Positions 35,412 through 44,561 of a stretch of DNA of 64,000 bases are shown piece after piece; position 1 is the stretch's first letter; the number at the start of each line of letters is the position of its first letter. The stretch is taken from assembly GCF_020524165.1 (NCBI RefSeq), contig NZ_JAIVKU010000003.1, positions 576,135 to 640,134 of the forward strand. Direction: 5' to 3'. The translations under genes and the position numbers were made by a program. The notes beneath the pieces were generated by a model that saw nothing but the letters and a program-made list of their open reading frames with translations, was not told the origin of the DNA and made no database searches. This DNA is from Guptibacillus hwajinpoensis. GTDB taxonomy: Bacteria; Bacillota; Bacilli; Bacillales; Guptibacillaceae.

Positions 35412-36269
35412 TTGTTAAAAGATTTATTCAACAAGAAGAAGAAGTATGCGACGGTTCCCTCAGATAAAATAAAACAGGATGTCCCTGAAGGTATTATGAC
35501 AAAGTGCCCGGGATGTAAAAGTATTATTTATACGAAAGAACTTGAAAAATCGCATAAGGTTTGTGTGAAGTGTGGCTACCACCACCAGATGTCGGCGCCG
35601 GAACGTTTAAAAGATACACTAGATCAAGGTTCATTTAGAGAACTGGATGCTGAGATGATTTCAGAAAATCCGCTCTCCTTCCCTGATTATGTTGAGCGAC
35701 TTGAGAAGGACCAAAAGAAATCTTCTTTGAATGAAGCAGTGGTAACAGGTGAAGGAACAATTGACGGTTACCGAACTGCCATAGCTGTTATGGATGCTCG
35801 TTTTCGAATGGGAAGCATGGGTTCTGTTGTAGGGGAGAAAATCACGAGAGCAATTGAGCATGCACATAAAGAAAAAATTCCCTTTATTATTTTTACTGCC
35901 TCCGGTGGCGCTCGGATGCAAGAAGGCGTGTTAAGTTTAATGCAAATGGCGAAATCCAGCGTAGCGCTTAAACGCTTTAGCGATGATGGTGGTTTGTTTA
36001 TTTCTATTATGACGCACCCTACAACTGGTGGAGTGTCAGCGAGCTTTGCTTCTGTAGGTGACTTTAATTTCGCTGAGCCTAAGGCTTTGATTGGTTTTGC
36101 TGGTCGAAGAATTATTGAACAAACCATTCGTGAAGATCTTCCAGAAGATTTTCAAACGGCAGAATTTCTTCTTCATCATGGTCAGCTGGATCGCGTTATT
36201 CATCGGGCGGATATGAAGAAGACACTTAGTCAGGTATTAATGATTCATGGAAATAGAGGTGGAGAATAA
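35412..36269 (+). CDS. accD: Acetyl-CoA carboxylase carboxyltransferase beta subunit
   Basis: Transfers carboxyl from carboxybiotin to acetyl-CoA, making malonyl-CoA for fatty acid synthesis. The 285-aa protein has an N-terminal C4 zinc finger (Cys32, Cys35, Cys51, Cys54) and a crotonase-fold domain with SGGARMQEG near 163 and [14 protein letters not shown] near 195. The start is a TTG. Its stop overlaps accA by one base (TAATG), the usual arrangement for equal subunit synthesis. Confidence 0.97.
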   Translation: MLKDLFNKKKKYATVPSDKIKQDVPEGIMTKCPGCKSIIYTKELEKSHKVCVKCGYHHQMSAPERLKDTLDQGSFRELDAEMISENPLSFPDYVERLEKDQKKSSLNEAVVTGEGTIDGYRTAIAVMDARFRMGSMGSVVGEKITRAIEHAHKEKIPFIIFTASGGARMQEGVLSLMQMAKSSVALKRFSDDGGLFISIMTHPTTGGVSASFASVGDFNFAEPKALIGFAGRRIIEQTIREDLPEDFQTAEFLLHHGQLDRVIHRADMKKTLSQVLMIHGNRGGE

Positions 36270-37246
36270 TGGGACAAAGGCTTGATTTTGAGCGTCCGCT
36301 TCAAGAATTAGAAGATAAAATCACTGAACTCCATGCTTTTATGGAAGAAAAAAATGTTGACCTTTCTGATGAAGTTTCGCGACTTCAAAAAAGACTTTCC
36401 AAAATGGAAGGTGAAATCTACGAGAATTTAACAGCGTGGAACCGTGTTCAATTAGCAAGACACCCTGAGAGACCAACGACCTCAGATTATATCGACCGTA
36501 TTTTTGAAGATTTTCTAGAATTGCACGGCGACCGTCTTTTTGGAGACGATGAAGCTATTGTAGGTGGAATTGCTACGTTTGAAGGGCAACCTGTAACGGT
36601 TATTGGTCACCAGCGTGGTAAGGATACAAAAGAGAATCTTAGAAGAAACTTTGGGATGCCGCACCCAGAGGGCTACCGAAAAGCGCTTCGCTTAATGAAG
36701 CAAGCAGAAAAGTTTCAGCGACCGGTCATCTTTCTGCTAGATACGAAAGGGGCATTTCCTGGTAAAGCTGCTGAAGAACGTGGACAGAGTGAAGCCATTG
36801 CAAGAAACCTCATCGAAATGGCTGGGTTAACCGTTCCAATTATTTGTATTGTTATTGGTGAAGGTGCAAGTGGAGGAGCTCTTGCGATTGGTGTAGGGAA
36901 TCATGTTCATATGCTTGAGAATTCATGGTATTCTGTGATCTCCCCAGAGGGAGCTGCAGCTCTTTTATGGAAGGATTCAAGTCTTGCGCAACAAGCCGCA
37001 GATACAATGAAGATTACAGCTCCAGATTTGAAAGAATTAAATGTGATTGATGAGATTATACCAGAAGTAAGAGGTGGAGCTCATCGTAATGTGGAGGAAC
37101 AGTCAAAAGCGATCCAAACTGCACTTGTTAAATCTCTTGAAGAACTGACACAACTTACCAAAGAAGAACTAGTTAATCACCGCTATGAAAAATACAGAAA
37201 TATCGGACAATATGGGTTTGTAACCGATACCATTGGCTTAAAATAA
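36269..37246 (+). CDS. accA: Acetyl-CoA carboxylase carboxyltransferase alpha subunit
   Basis: Partner of AccD in the alpha2-beta2 carboxyltransferase. The 325-aa protein begins with a coiled-coil helix ([20 protein letters not shown]) and has the family segments [22 protein letters not shown] and [15 protein letters not shown] near 196-210. It is coupled to accD by the overlap and followed by a terminator. Confidence 0.97.
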   Translation: MGQRLDFERPLQELEDKITELHAFMEEKNVDLSDEVSRLQKRLSKMEGEIYENLTAWNRVQLARHPERPTTSDYIDRIFEDFLELHGDRLFGDDEAIVGGIATFEGQPVTVIGHQRGKDTKENLRRNFGMPHPEGYRKALRLMKQAEKFQRPVIFLLDTKGAFPGKAAEERGQSEAIARNLIEMAGLTVPIICIVIGEGASGGALAIGVGNHVHMLENSWYSVISPEGAAALLWKDSSLAQQAADTMKITAPDLKELNVIDEIIPEVRGGAHRNVEEQSKAIQTALVKSLEELTQLTKEELVNHRYEKYRNIGQYGFVTDTIGLK

Positions 37247-37248
37247 GG

Positions 37249-37285
37249 AAAGTGCTTTCTCAATATAGAGAAAGCACTTTTTTGC
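37249..37285 (+). terminator. Terminator of accDA
   Basis: A perfect 12-bp stem AAAGTGCTTTCT with AGAAAGCACTTT, 8-nt loop, followed by TTT. Confidence 0.88.
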
Positions 37286-37300
37286 GAGATACCTTAGCTA

Positions 37301-37329
37301 TTGTATTAAGAGGCTGTATTTGATATTTT
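37301..37329 (+). promoter_or_regulatory. Possible SigA promoter of pfkA
   Basis: TTGTAT (37301-37306), 17 bp and TATTTT (37324-37329), 33 bp before the ATG. Confidence 0.5.
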
Positions 37330-37355
37330 AATAACACAAAGAACTAATGAGGTGA

Positions 37356-38321
<966 letters not shown>

Positions 38322-38384
38322 CAAGATGATATTCGGTTCACCCCTTCTTATGTAAGGGGTGTATCGTAATGTCTGAAAAAATTA

Positions 38385-38402
38385 CATAACAATTTTGTTA
38401 TG
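38385..38402. repeat. Palindrome between pfkA and pyk
   Basis: CATAACAA and TTGTTATG form an 8-bp perfect inverted repeat with a 2-bp centre, 44 bp before the pyk start. It could be an operator or a small hairpin; no regulator is evident. Confidence 0.5.
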
Positions 38403-38445
38403 AAGAAAACTAATTGAAGCATAGCTTTTAGGAGGAGACAGACCC

Positions 38446-40200
38446 ATGCGCAAAACTAAGATTGTCTGTACGATTGGACCAGCAAGTGAAAATGAACAAA
38501 CGCTAGAGAAATTGATTAATGCAGGAATGAACGTTGCTCGTTTGAATTTCTCACACGGTGATTTCGAGGAACACGGTAATCGTATTAAATCGATCCGTTC
38601 AGTAGCTGAGAAGTTAGGGAAAAACGTTGCCATTCTTTTAGATACAAAAGGCCCTGAAATCCGTACGAATAATATGGAAAATGGCGGCATTGACCTTGAA
38701 GCAGGCCAACAGCTAATCGTTTCGATGGAAGAAGTTCTTGGTACAACAGAAAAAATCTCTGTCACATATCCAGAACTCGTTAACGATGTGCACGTCGGTT
38801 CTAAAATTCTTCTTGATGATGGTTTAATTGAGCTTGAGGTAAAACAAATTGAGAAGAACGAACTTTATACAGAAGTATTAAATAACGGTACTTTGAAGAA
38901 TAAAAAAGGTGTTAACGTACCTAACGTAAGTGTTAACCTTCCTGGTATTACAGATAAGGACGCTGCGGATATTGAATTCGGTATTGAACAGGGTGTAGAC
39001 TTTATTGCTGCATCATTCGTTCGTCGTGTATCCGATGTGCTGGATATTCGTAAACTTCTTGAAAAACATAAAGCAACTGATATCCAAATCATCCCAAAAA
39101 TTGAAAACCGTGAAGGTGTCGATAATATTGATTCCATCCTTGAAATTTCAGATGGTTTAATGGTTGCTCGTGGTGACCTTGGTGTTGAAATTCCTGCTGA
39201 AGAAGTGCCTTTAGTACAAAAGCAGCTTATTAAGAAATGTAATGCTCTTGGTAAACCAGTTATCACAGCAACGCAAATGCTTGATTCCATGCAGCGTAAC
39301 CCTCGTCCAACACGTGCGGAAGCAAGTGACGTTGCCAATGCGATTCTTGATGGAACAGACGCGATTATGCTTTCAGGCGAAACGGCTGCGGGATCTTATC
39401 CAGTAGAAGCTGTTCAAACGATGCACAACATTGCGTCTTATACTGAAAAATCATTGAACTTCCGTGAGCTTCTTTCTGTAAGAAGTAAAGAAACGGAAAC
39501 TAATACAACTAATGCAATCAGTGAGTCGGTTGCGCACACAGCTTATAACTTAAATGTACCGGCTATTATTACAGCAACAGAAAGTGGCCATACGGCTCGC
39601 ATGATCTCCAAATACCGTCCGAAAGCACCAATTGTTGCTGTGACAAACACAGCTAGCGTATGCCGTAAGCTCGCGCTTGTGTGGGGCGTTCACGCACAAG
39701 AAGGACATAAAGTATCAACTACGGATGAAATGTTAGAAGTAGCGGTAGACGCTTCGATCCAATCTGGTATTGTGAATCACGGAGATACTGTTGTCATCAC
39801 AGCTGGCGTGCCGGTTGGAGAATCTGGTACAACGAACTTGATGAAAGTCCATGTGATTGGTGATATTCTTGCAAAAGCACAGGGGATTGGTAAAACGTCT
39901 ACTTCAGGACGCATCGCTATCGCTAAAACAGCTGAAGAAGCGATCCAAAAAGCAGACGCTAATACAATTCTTGTAACAATTGGTTCAGATAAAGATATGG
40001 TTCCTGCTCTTGAAAAAGCAGCTGGGCTTATCACTGAAGAAGGCGGACTTACTTGTCATGCTGCGGTTGTTGGGCTAAGCCTTGGTCTTCCGGTAGTTGT
40101 TGGACTAGAGAATGCAACTCAGCTATTTGAAGAAGGTCAGCAAGTAACTCTTGATGCAACAACAGGAATTATTTACAACGGAAAAGCAAGCATTTTATAA
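38446..40200 (+). CDS. pyk: Pyruvate kinase with C-terminal PEP-utiliser domain
   Basis: Converts phosphoenolpyruvate and ADP to pyruvate and ATP. The 584-aa protein has [14 protein letters not shown] at the N terminus, the [11 protein letters not shown] segment, the [14 protein letters not shown] region and the active-site lid [21 protein letters not shown] near 282. Residues from about 480 form the extra PEP-utiliser (swivelling histidine-like) domain with [20 protein letters not shown] near 537, a feature of Bacillus and Geobacillus enzymes. Probably co-expressed with pfkA. Confidence 0.98.
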   Translation: MRKTKIVCTIGPASENEQTLEKLINAGMNVARLNFSHGDFEEHGNRIKSIRSVAEKLGKNVAILLDTKGPEIRTNNMENGGIDLEAGQQLIVSMEEVLGTTEKISVTYPELVNDVHVGSKILLDDGLIELEVKQIEKNELYTEVLNNGTLKNKKGVNVPNVSVNLPGITDKDAADIEFGIEQGVDFIAASFVRRVSDVLDIRKLLEKHKATDIQIIPKIENREGVDNIDSILEISDGLMVARGDLGVEIPAEEVPLVQKQLIKKCNALGKPVITATQMLDSMQRNPRPTRAEASDVANAILDGTDAIMLSGETAAGSYPVEAVQTMHNIASYTEKSLNFRELLSVRSKETETNTTNAISESVAHTAYNLNVPAIITATESGHTARMISKYRPKAPIVAVTNTASVCRKLALVWGVHAQEGHKVSTTDEMLEVAVDASIQSGIVNHGDTVVITAGVPVGESGTTNLMKVHVIGDILAKAQGIGKTSTSGRIAIAKTAEEAIQKADANTILVTIGSDKDMVPALEKAAGLITEEGGLTCHAAVVGLSLGLPVVVGLENATQLFEEGQQVTLDATTGIIYNGKASIL

Positions 40201-40218
40201 GCGGATTTTAAAGTTCTT

Positions 40219-40256
40219 AAAAGGCTGTCGAAAAAATCGACAGCCTTTTGTTCGTT
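40219..40256 (+). terminator. Terminator of pyk
   Basis: A perfect 13-bp stem (40219-40231 with 40237-40249, 5-nt loop) followed by a T-rich tract. Confidence 0.92.
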
Positions 40257-40380
40257 TTTTTGTAAGTGATCAACGGTAGTAATTAAGTTATGAAAGCAAT
40301 TGAGTTCGAAAATGATCTTAAATCGCGTATAATAAGGTGTAACGGGACAATTTCCCGATTATGTTTGAGGGAGCTATGTC

Positions 40381-40773
40381 ATGTTTCGTATTTTGTTGCT
40401 TTTTATTATTATCGTTCCTGCTCTAGAGATCGCTCTGTTACTTCTATCAGGAAGAACGCTTGGACTTATTCCGACGGTATTATTGATTATTGGTACAGGA
40501 ATCCTTGGGGCGTGGCTTGCGCGTAAAGAAGGGGCAGAAACGATCCAGAAGGTTAACAGACAGATGCAGACTGGTCAAATGCCCGGAGATGCTATACTGG
40601 ACGGTCTATGTATACTAGTAGGTGGAATCGTTCTACTGACGCCGGGATTTATCACAGATGCGGTAGGATTTTTACTTCTCATCCCGGCAACTAGAAAACC
40701 TTTCAAAAGATGGATCAAAAAATTCCTTGAACGTCGAATAAATAATGGTCAGTTTATGTTTATTAGAAGGTAA
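40381..40773 (+). CDS. fxsA: FxsA-family membrane protein
   Basis: A 130-aa membrane protein with the FxsA pattern: two N-terminal helices (FRILLLFIIIVPALEIALL), the GRTLGLIPTVLLIIGTGILGAWLARKEG region, then DGLCILVGGIVLLTPGFITDAVGFLLLIP and a basic tail. E. coli FxsA interferes with F-exclusion of phage T7 when overproduced; its normal role is unknown. Homologue of B. subtilis ytzA at the same place. A TATAAT at 40329-40334 is a possible -10 without a clear -35. Confidence 0.9.
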   Translation: MFRILLLFIIIVPALEIALLLLSGRTLGLIPTVLLIIGTGILGAWLARKEGAETIQKVNRQMQTGQMPGDAILDGLCILVGGIVLLTPGFITDAVGFLLLIPATRKPFKRWIKKFLERRINNGQFMFIRR

Positions 40774-40822
40774 AGAACCGTTATAAATAAGACCTTAGAA
40801 TTTTTAAAGAGAAATTATTAAA

Positions 40823-40855
40823 GAGCTTGGATATATATCCAAGCTCCTTTTATTT
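40823..40855 (+). terminator. Terminator of fxsA
   Basis: A 10-bp stem GAGCTTGGAT with ATCCAAGCTC, 4-nt loop, followed by CTTTTATTTTT. Confidence 0.88.
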
Positions 40856-40912
40856 TTGGGGACGTAAATCATCGCATGGTATTGAAGGTTCTGAGGAAAA
40901 GTAGAGAAACAA

Positions 40913-40924
40913 TTGACCTATCAA
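40913..40924. promoter_or_regulatory. Operator copy 1 (TTGACCTATCAA)
   Basis: Near-palindromic 12-mer with TTGA and TCAA arms, 19 bp upstream of the -35 element of the MarR operon promoter. Confidence 0.6.
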
Positions 40925-40942
40925 TTAAGTGAGGTTATCTAA

Positions 40943-40971
40943 TTGACATTCAGAAAAACATCTAGTATATT
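40943..40971 (+). promoter_or_regulatory. SigA promoter of the MarR-nitroreductase operon
   Basis: A perfect TTGACA (40943-40948), 17 bp and TATATT (40966-40971): a strong promoter, expected to need repression. Confidence 0.8.
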
Positions 40972-40973
40972 AT

Positions 40974-40985
40974 TTGATGAGTCAA
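40974..40985. promoter_or_regulatory. Operator copy 2 (TTGATGAGTCAA)
   Basis: The same motif in reverse orientation (its complement is TTGACTCATCAA), covering the expected transcription start. Confidence 0.65.
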
Positions 40986-40988
40986 CGA

Positions 40989-41000
40989 TTGACCCATCAA
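40989..41000. promoter_or_regulatory. Operator copy 3 (TTGACCCATCAA)
   Basis: Third copy, 15 bp after the second, between the transcription start and the ribosome binding site. Consensus of the three is TTGACYYATCAA. Confidence 0.65.
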
Positions 41001-41022
41001 ACAATTGAAGGAGGAGGATGCG

Positions 41023-41457
41023 TTGAAGAATTCTTGCTCAGAAGAAGAGAAGATTTTATTTCAGTTAAATGAAATATACAAGCAAATGAGCCCTAAATTT
41101 GAAAGATGCACCGGTATTAGTCAGTCGCGCTTAGAACTCCTGCATAAATTATTTGAGGTTGATGAAATTAGCCAAACAGCTTTGCAGAAAGAAGTGAATA
41201 TTGACAGTGCTGCTGTCACTAGACATTTAAAGCAGCTTGAATTAAAAGAAATGGTTACTCGCCGTAAGAACCCGGACGATAACCGTTTTACCTTTGTGAA
41301 ATTAACAGATGAAGGTAGAGAGAAGATTGCTTCTTTTCGAAGTGAGAAAGAAGAGTTCATTCGAAAAGTACTAAAAGATTTTAGTGAGCAGGAACAAACT
41401 AAATTATCGAATATGCTTCATCGTATTCAGAATAATATAGAAGAAATTCAATACTAA
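41023..41457 (+). CDS. MarR-family transcriptional regulator
   Basis: A 144-aa winged-helix regulator of the MarR family, with the recognition region SQTALQKEVNIDSAAVTRHL followed by LELKEMVTRRKNPDDNRFTFVKLT (the wing, with the usual D.R). An N-terminal CSEEEK cysteine and a second Cys in FERCTGIS could be redox-active, which is inference. The TTG at 41023 is 5 bp after GGAGGAGG and is preferred over the TTG at 41005. Three copies of one 12-bp operator flank its promoter, so it is probably autoregulated and derepressed by an electrophile or quinone. Confidence 0.9.
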   Translation: MKNSCSEEEKILFQLNEIYKQMSPKFERCTGISQSRLELLHKLFEVDEISQTALQKEVNIDSAAVTRHLKQLELKEMVTRRKNPDDNRFTFVKLTDEGREKIASFRSEKEEFIRKVLKDFSEQEQTKLSNMLHRIQNNIEEIQY

Positions 41458-41484
41458 CAAGAATTGACATAAGGAGATTTAACC

Positions 41485-42120
41485 ATGAATGCAACGAAAA
41501 TAAATGACTTTAACGAAATTATTACTGGACGTCGCTCCATTCGTCATTATGATGCATCAGTGAAAATTACTAGAGAAGAGATGACGGAAATTCTGACGGA
41601 AGCTACGCTTGCACCATCTTCAGTTAACCTTCAACCATGGCGTTTTGTGGTTATTGATAGTGAAGAGGGCAAAGCAACATTAGCACCACTTGCGAAATTT
41701 AACCAATCACAAGTTGAAACATCTGCAGCTGTTATTGCGGTATTTGTTGATATGAACAGTCTGGACTATGCAGATGAAATTTACGATACTGCCGTACAAA
41801 AAGGATATATGCCTGCAGAAGTGAGAGATCAGCAGCTTCCAGCGATTAAAGGGTTGTTAAAGGACATGTCAACTGAGCAGTTTAGAGAAATGAACATCAT
41901 TGATGCTGGATTGGTTTCCATGCAGTTGATGTTAGCGGCTAGAGCACATGGTTATGATACCAACCCAATTGGTGGATATGAGAAAGCTCAAATTGCTGAA
42001 GCCTACGGTATGGATAAAGAGCGATACTACCCAGTTATGTTAATTTCAATTGGTAAAGCAGCAAATGAAGGATATAAATCCGTGCGTTTACCTGTTGAAT
42101 CGATTACTGATTGGAAATAA
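41485..42120 (+). CDS. Nitroreductase-family flavoprotein
   Basis: A 211-aa FMN-dependent NAD(P)H oxidoreductase. The N terminus has FNEIITGRRSIRHYDASVKI with the FMN-binding RRSIR, then APSSVNLQPWRFVV near 42-55, and GGYEKAQIAEAYGM near 162. Relatives in B. subtilis (YodC, MhqN) reduce quinones and nitro compounds and are repressed by MarR-type regulators. It follows the MarR gene by 27 bp, in the same transcription unit. Confidence 0.9.
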   Translation: MNATKINDFNEIITGRRSIRHYDASVKITREEMTEILTEATLAPSSVNLQPWRFVVIDSEEGKATLAPLAKFNQSQVETSAAVIAVFVDMNSLDYADEIYDTAVQKGYMPAEVRDQQLPAIKGLLKDMSTEQFREMNIIDAGLVSMQLMLAARAHGYDTNPIGGYEKAQIAEAYGMDKERYYPVMLISIGKAANEGYKSVRLPVESITDWK

Positions 42121-42150
42121 AAAGTAATAAAATGAAAAGAGGAATAAACG

Positions 42151-42447
42151 ATGATTATCATCCATGCAGAATTACAAATTAACCCGGCTAAAGAAGAAGA
42201 ATTTCTTAAAGAAGTGACAACTTTAATTGAAGCGGCTAGAAACGAAGAAGGCAACATTTCCTACACACTGACAAAAGAAATTGAAAAAGAGAACACGTAT
42301 AAAATGATTGAAGCATATAAAGATATGCCTTCGGTTGAAGCACACAATCAAAGTGCTCATTTCCAAACTTTTGTTGGGAAAGCACCAGAATATCTAACTG
42401 CGCCATTAGAAGTAAAGGTTTATGACGCTACCGAAATACAAAAATAA
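42151..42447 (+). CDS. Antibiotic biosynthesis monooxygenase-domain protein (YgiN-like)
   Basis: A 98-aa dimeric alpha-beta barrel (ABM) protein: MIIIHAELQINPAKEEEFLKEV at the start, then GNISYTLTKEIEKENTYKMIEAYKD and HNQSAHFQTFV, the usual ABM core with conserved His. E. coli YgiN, of this family, acts on quinols. Third gene of the MarR operon, 30 bp after the nitroreductase and followed by a terminator. This suggests a quinone or aromatic detoxification unit. Confidence 0.87.
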   Translation: MIIIHAELQINPAKEEEFLKEVTTLIEAARNEEGNISYTLTKEIEKENTYKMIEAYKDMPSVEAHNQSAHFQTFVGKAPEYLTAPLEVKVYDATEIQK

Positions 42448-42463
42448 TTTATTATTTAAATAA

Positions 42464-42506
42464 AAAAGGGGAGTAACGTGCGAAATAGACGTTACTCTCC
42501 TTTTTT
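42464..42506. terminator. Terminator of the MarR operon
   Basis: A 16-bp stem (42464-42479 with 42489-42504, one mismatch) with T6 on the right and A6 on the left, so it may also stop the leftward ytvI transcript. Confidence 0.88.
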
Positions 42507-42582
42507 GCACTGCACTTATGAGAATAAATTTTGATTGTCAATGTCGTTTTTCTCTTAATCTTTCACATTGAAACTTAGGTTA

Positions 42583-43701
42583 CTATTTAGCCGATGACCC
42601 CTTAATGTAACCCCAAACATCTTTAAAAACATTGGCATGATAAAGGGTTTTGAGAACGACAAGAAGAACTGGCCCAATAATTAGACCTATAAACCCAAAT
42701 AATTGGAACCCTACGAATAATGCAATTAACGTTGCGAGAGGATCAAGTCCGATATTAGATGAAAGGACTTTTGGTTCCATTACCTGACGTTGAATCACAA
42801 CGACTCCATAGAGGATAGACAGTCCAATTGTAAGACCATAATTTCCGGTTAAAAACGAGTAAATCATCCACGGTACAAAAACAGCTCCAGTACCAAGGTA
42901 TGGTAACAAATCCACTAGCCCGATAATAATGGCTATTGTAATGGCATAATCCACTCTTAGAATGAGTAGTCCCACAAGGACGATCACAGCTGTCATAGAG
43001 ATTAGTGTAAGTTGAGCTTTAAGAAAACCAAACAATGCTCTTCTTAAATCCACATAGACTGTCCCTATACTCCTTTGGATATCAGCTCGCACTTTCTTTT
43101 TTAACCAATTAATAAATTTATACCAGTCTTTACTAATAAAGAAAGTGGCTAACATTGAGAAAACAAGAACAGTTAATATGGTTGGTAAACTAACGATAAT
43201 GGAGCGTATTCCTTCCACAAGAGATTGAAGAATGTTGGTTAGCGCTGTAGTGACGGTTGTTCCGATTGATTGAATATTATCAAGTACAGTCGTTTGCTGA
43301 TCCTTATTTAAATCTTTAAATAGATCTTCTAATTGATTATAAAGTGGCATGACGTGAGACACGAATAGTTCTTCTACGAAACCGACGATTTCTTGAAAGT
43401 TTCCGGGTAATACGTTAGCAATATAAACCACGCCCTGAACGATTTCATTCACGAGAAGAGCAATGAAAGCTGCAAGAACACCAACTAGAAATAAGATAGA
43501 CAGAGCTACAGCTAGTGGCCTTGGTATCTTTCCTCTGCTTTCTAATAAGTCGACAAGTGGATTGATTAAAAAAGCAAGGAGTAAGGCAATCACAAAAGGG
43601 TAAGCAAGATGCCAAATATAATAAAAGGCGATTAAGCTAATAATAATAAGGAAAATCACAAGGAGAAAACGTAAAACTCTATGTATGTATGTCCAGTTCA
43701 T
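42583..43701 (-). CDS. ytvI: AI-2E family transporter YtvI
   Basis: A 372-aa membrane protein with about eight hydrophobic segments of the AI-2E transporter (PerM/YtvI) family. Visible marks are the N-terminal YPFVIALLLAFLINPLVDLLE, and the late VDLLPYLGTGAVFVPW and ALFVGFQLFGFIGLIIGPVLLVVLKTL. Members export small molecules or ions; the substrate here is unknown. Divergent from ytwI, as in B. subtilis. Confidence 0.9.
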   Translation of the reverse strand: MNWTYIHRVLRFLLVIFLIIISLIAFYYIWHLAYPFVIALLLAFLINPLVDLLESRGKIPRPLAVALSILFLVGVLAAFIALLVNEIVQGVVYIANVLPGNFQEIVGFVEELFVSHVMPLYNQLEDLFKDLNKDQQTTVLDNIQSIGTTVTTALTNILQSLVEGIRSIIVSLPTILTVLVFSMLATFFISKDWYKFINWLKKKVRADIQRSIGTVYVDLRRALFGFLKAQLTLISMTAVIVLVGLLILRVDYAITIAIIIGLVDLLPYLGTGAVFVPWMIYSFLTGNYGLTIGLSILYGVVVIQRQVMEPKVLSSNIGLDPLATLIALFVGFQLFGFIGLIIGPVLLVVLKTLYHANVFKDVWGYIKGSSAK

Positions 43702-43840
43702 TTCAACCCTCCTAGGATACCTTTCCTATATTTTACACTGCTTGCTTTAGAACAAGCAATTGTTGTAAAGCTGTTTCGTGCTTATTTTCTAAAAGTTTGT
43801 TATGCTAAAAGAGTTCTGCTAATGTGAAAGAGGGAGCGTT

Positions 43841-44308
43841 ATGACAATTATTTCTCAGCCTACTCTATTTCTTCTCATCCTACTTGGAATCGCACTTATT
43901 GCTAAAAACAGCTCGCTTATGATTGCCGTGGCTGTCTTATTGGTTGTGAAAGCGATCGGACTTGGTGATAAAGTCTTTCCTTTATTACAGTCAAAAGGAA
44001 TTTCCTGGGGCGTCACAATCATTACAATTGCAGTGCTTGTTCCAATTGCAAACGGAGATATAGGGTTTAAGCAACTTGGCGAGGCAGTTAAATCTTCTTA
44101 TGCTTGGATTGCAATGGGGGCAGGTATATTTGTTGCAATCATTGCCTCTAAAGGGATTATCTTGCTCCAAAATGATCCGCATATTACGACAGCACTTGTT
44201 TTTGGTACTATTCTTGCTGTAGCTGTTTTTCAAGGAATTGCCGTAGGTCCATTAATTGGAGCAGGCATTGCTTACATGGCGATGAAAGTTGTTGAATTCT
44301 TCACCTGA
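43841..44308 (+). CDS. ytwI: DUF441 membrane protein YtwI
   Basis: A 155-aa protein with four to five hydrophobic helices of the DUF441 (UPF0756) family; family residues include LLQSKGISWGVTIITIAVLVPIA and the late GPLIGAGIAYMAM. Function is unknown. Directly upstream of citZ, 253 bp away. Confidence 0.9.
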   Translation: MTIISQPTLFLLILLGIALIAKNSSLMIAVAVLLVVKAIGLGDKVFPLLQSKGISWGVTIITIAVLVPIANGDIGFKQLGEAVKSSYAWIAMGAGIFVAIIASKGIILLQNDPHITTALVFGTILAVAVFQGIAVGPLIGAGIAYMAMKVVEFFT

Positions 44309-44410
44309 ACGACTGCTCAGTAATGCATGAGGTTTATAACATTCACGGCTTTTTTTATCATTATTTCGACATTTGAGAAAAAAAGGAATCGACGAAATCA
44401 TGCATATTCA

Positions 44411-44439
44411 TTCACAAATATCAGAGAATTGTTTATAAT
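44411..44439 (+). promoter_or_regulatory. SigA promoter of citZ
   Basis: TTCACA (44411-44416), 17 bp and a perfect TATAAT (44434-44439), giving a leader of about 115 nt. Confidence 0.72.
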
Positions 44440-44490
44440 GAGAACTGACGCACCATCTTGTACATAGGTTCTTATTTTTTTGGAGCGTTT

Positions 44491-44504
44491 TAAAAGCGTT
44501 ATCA
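44491..44504 (+). promoter_or_regulatory. cre site in the citZ leader
   Basis: TAAAAGCGTTATCA matches 13 of 14 positions of the CcpA cre pattern (TGnAAnCGnWnnCA). It lies about 50 bp downstream of the expected start of transcription, where CcpA would block elongation, as for B. subtilis citZ. Confidence 0.68.
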
Positions 44505-44561
44505 AAGCAGAATTTTTAGAAAATACTAGAGCCAATAATATGGAAAAGGAGAGGGAAACGT

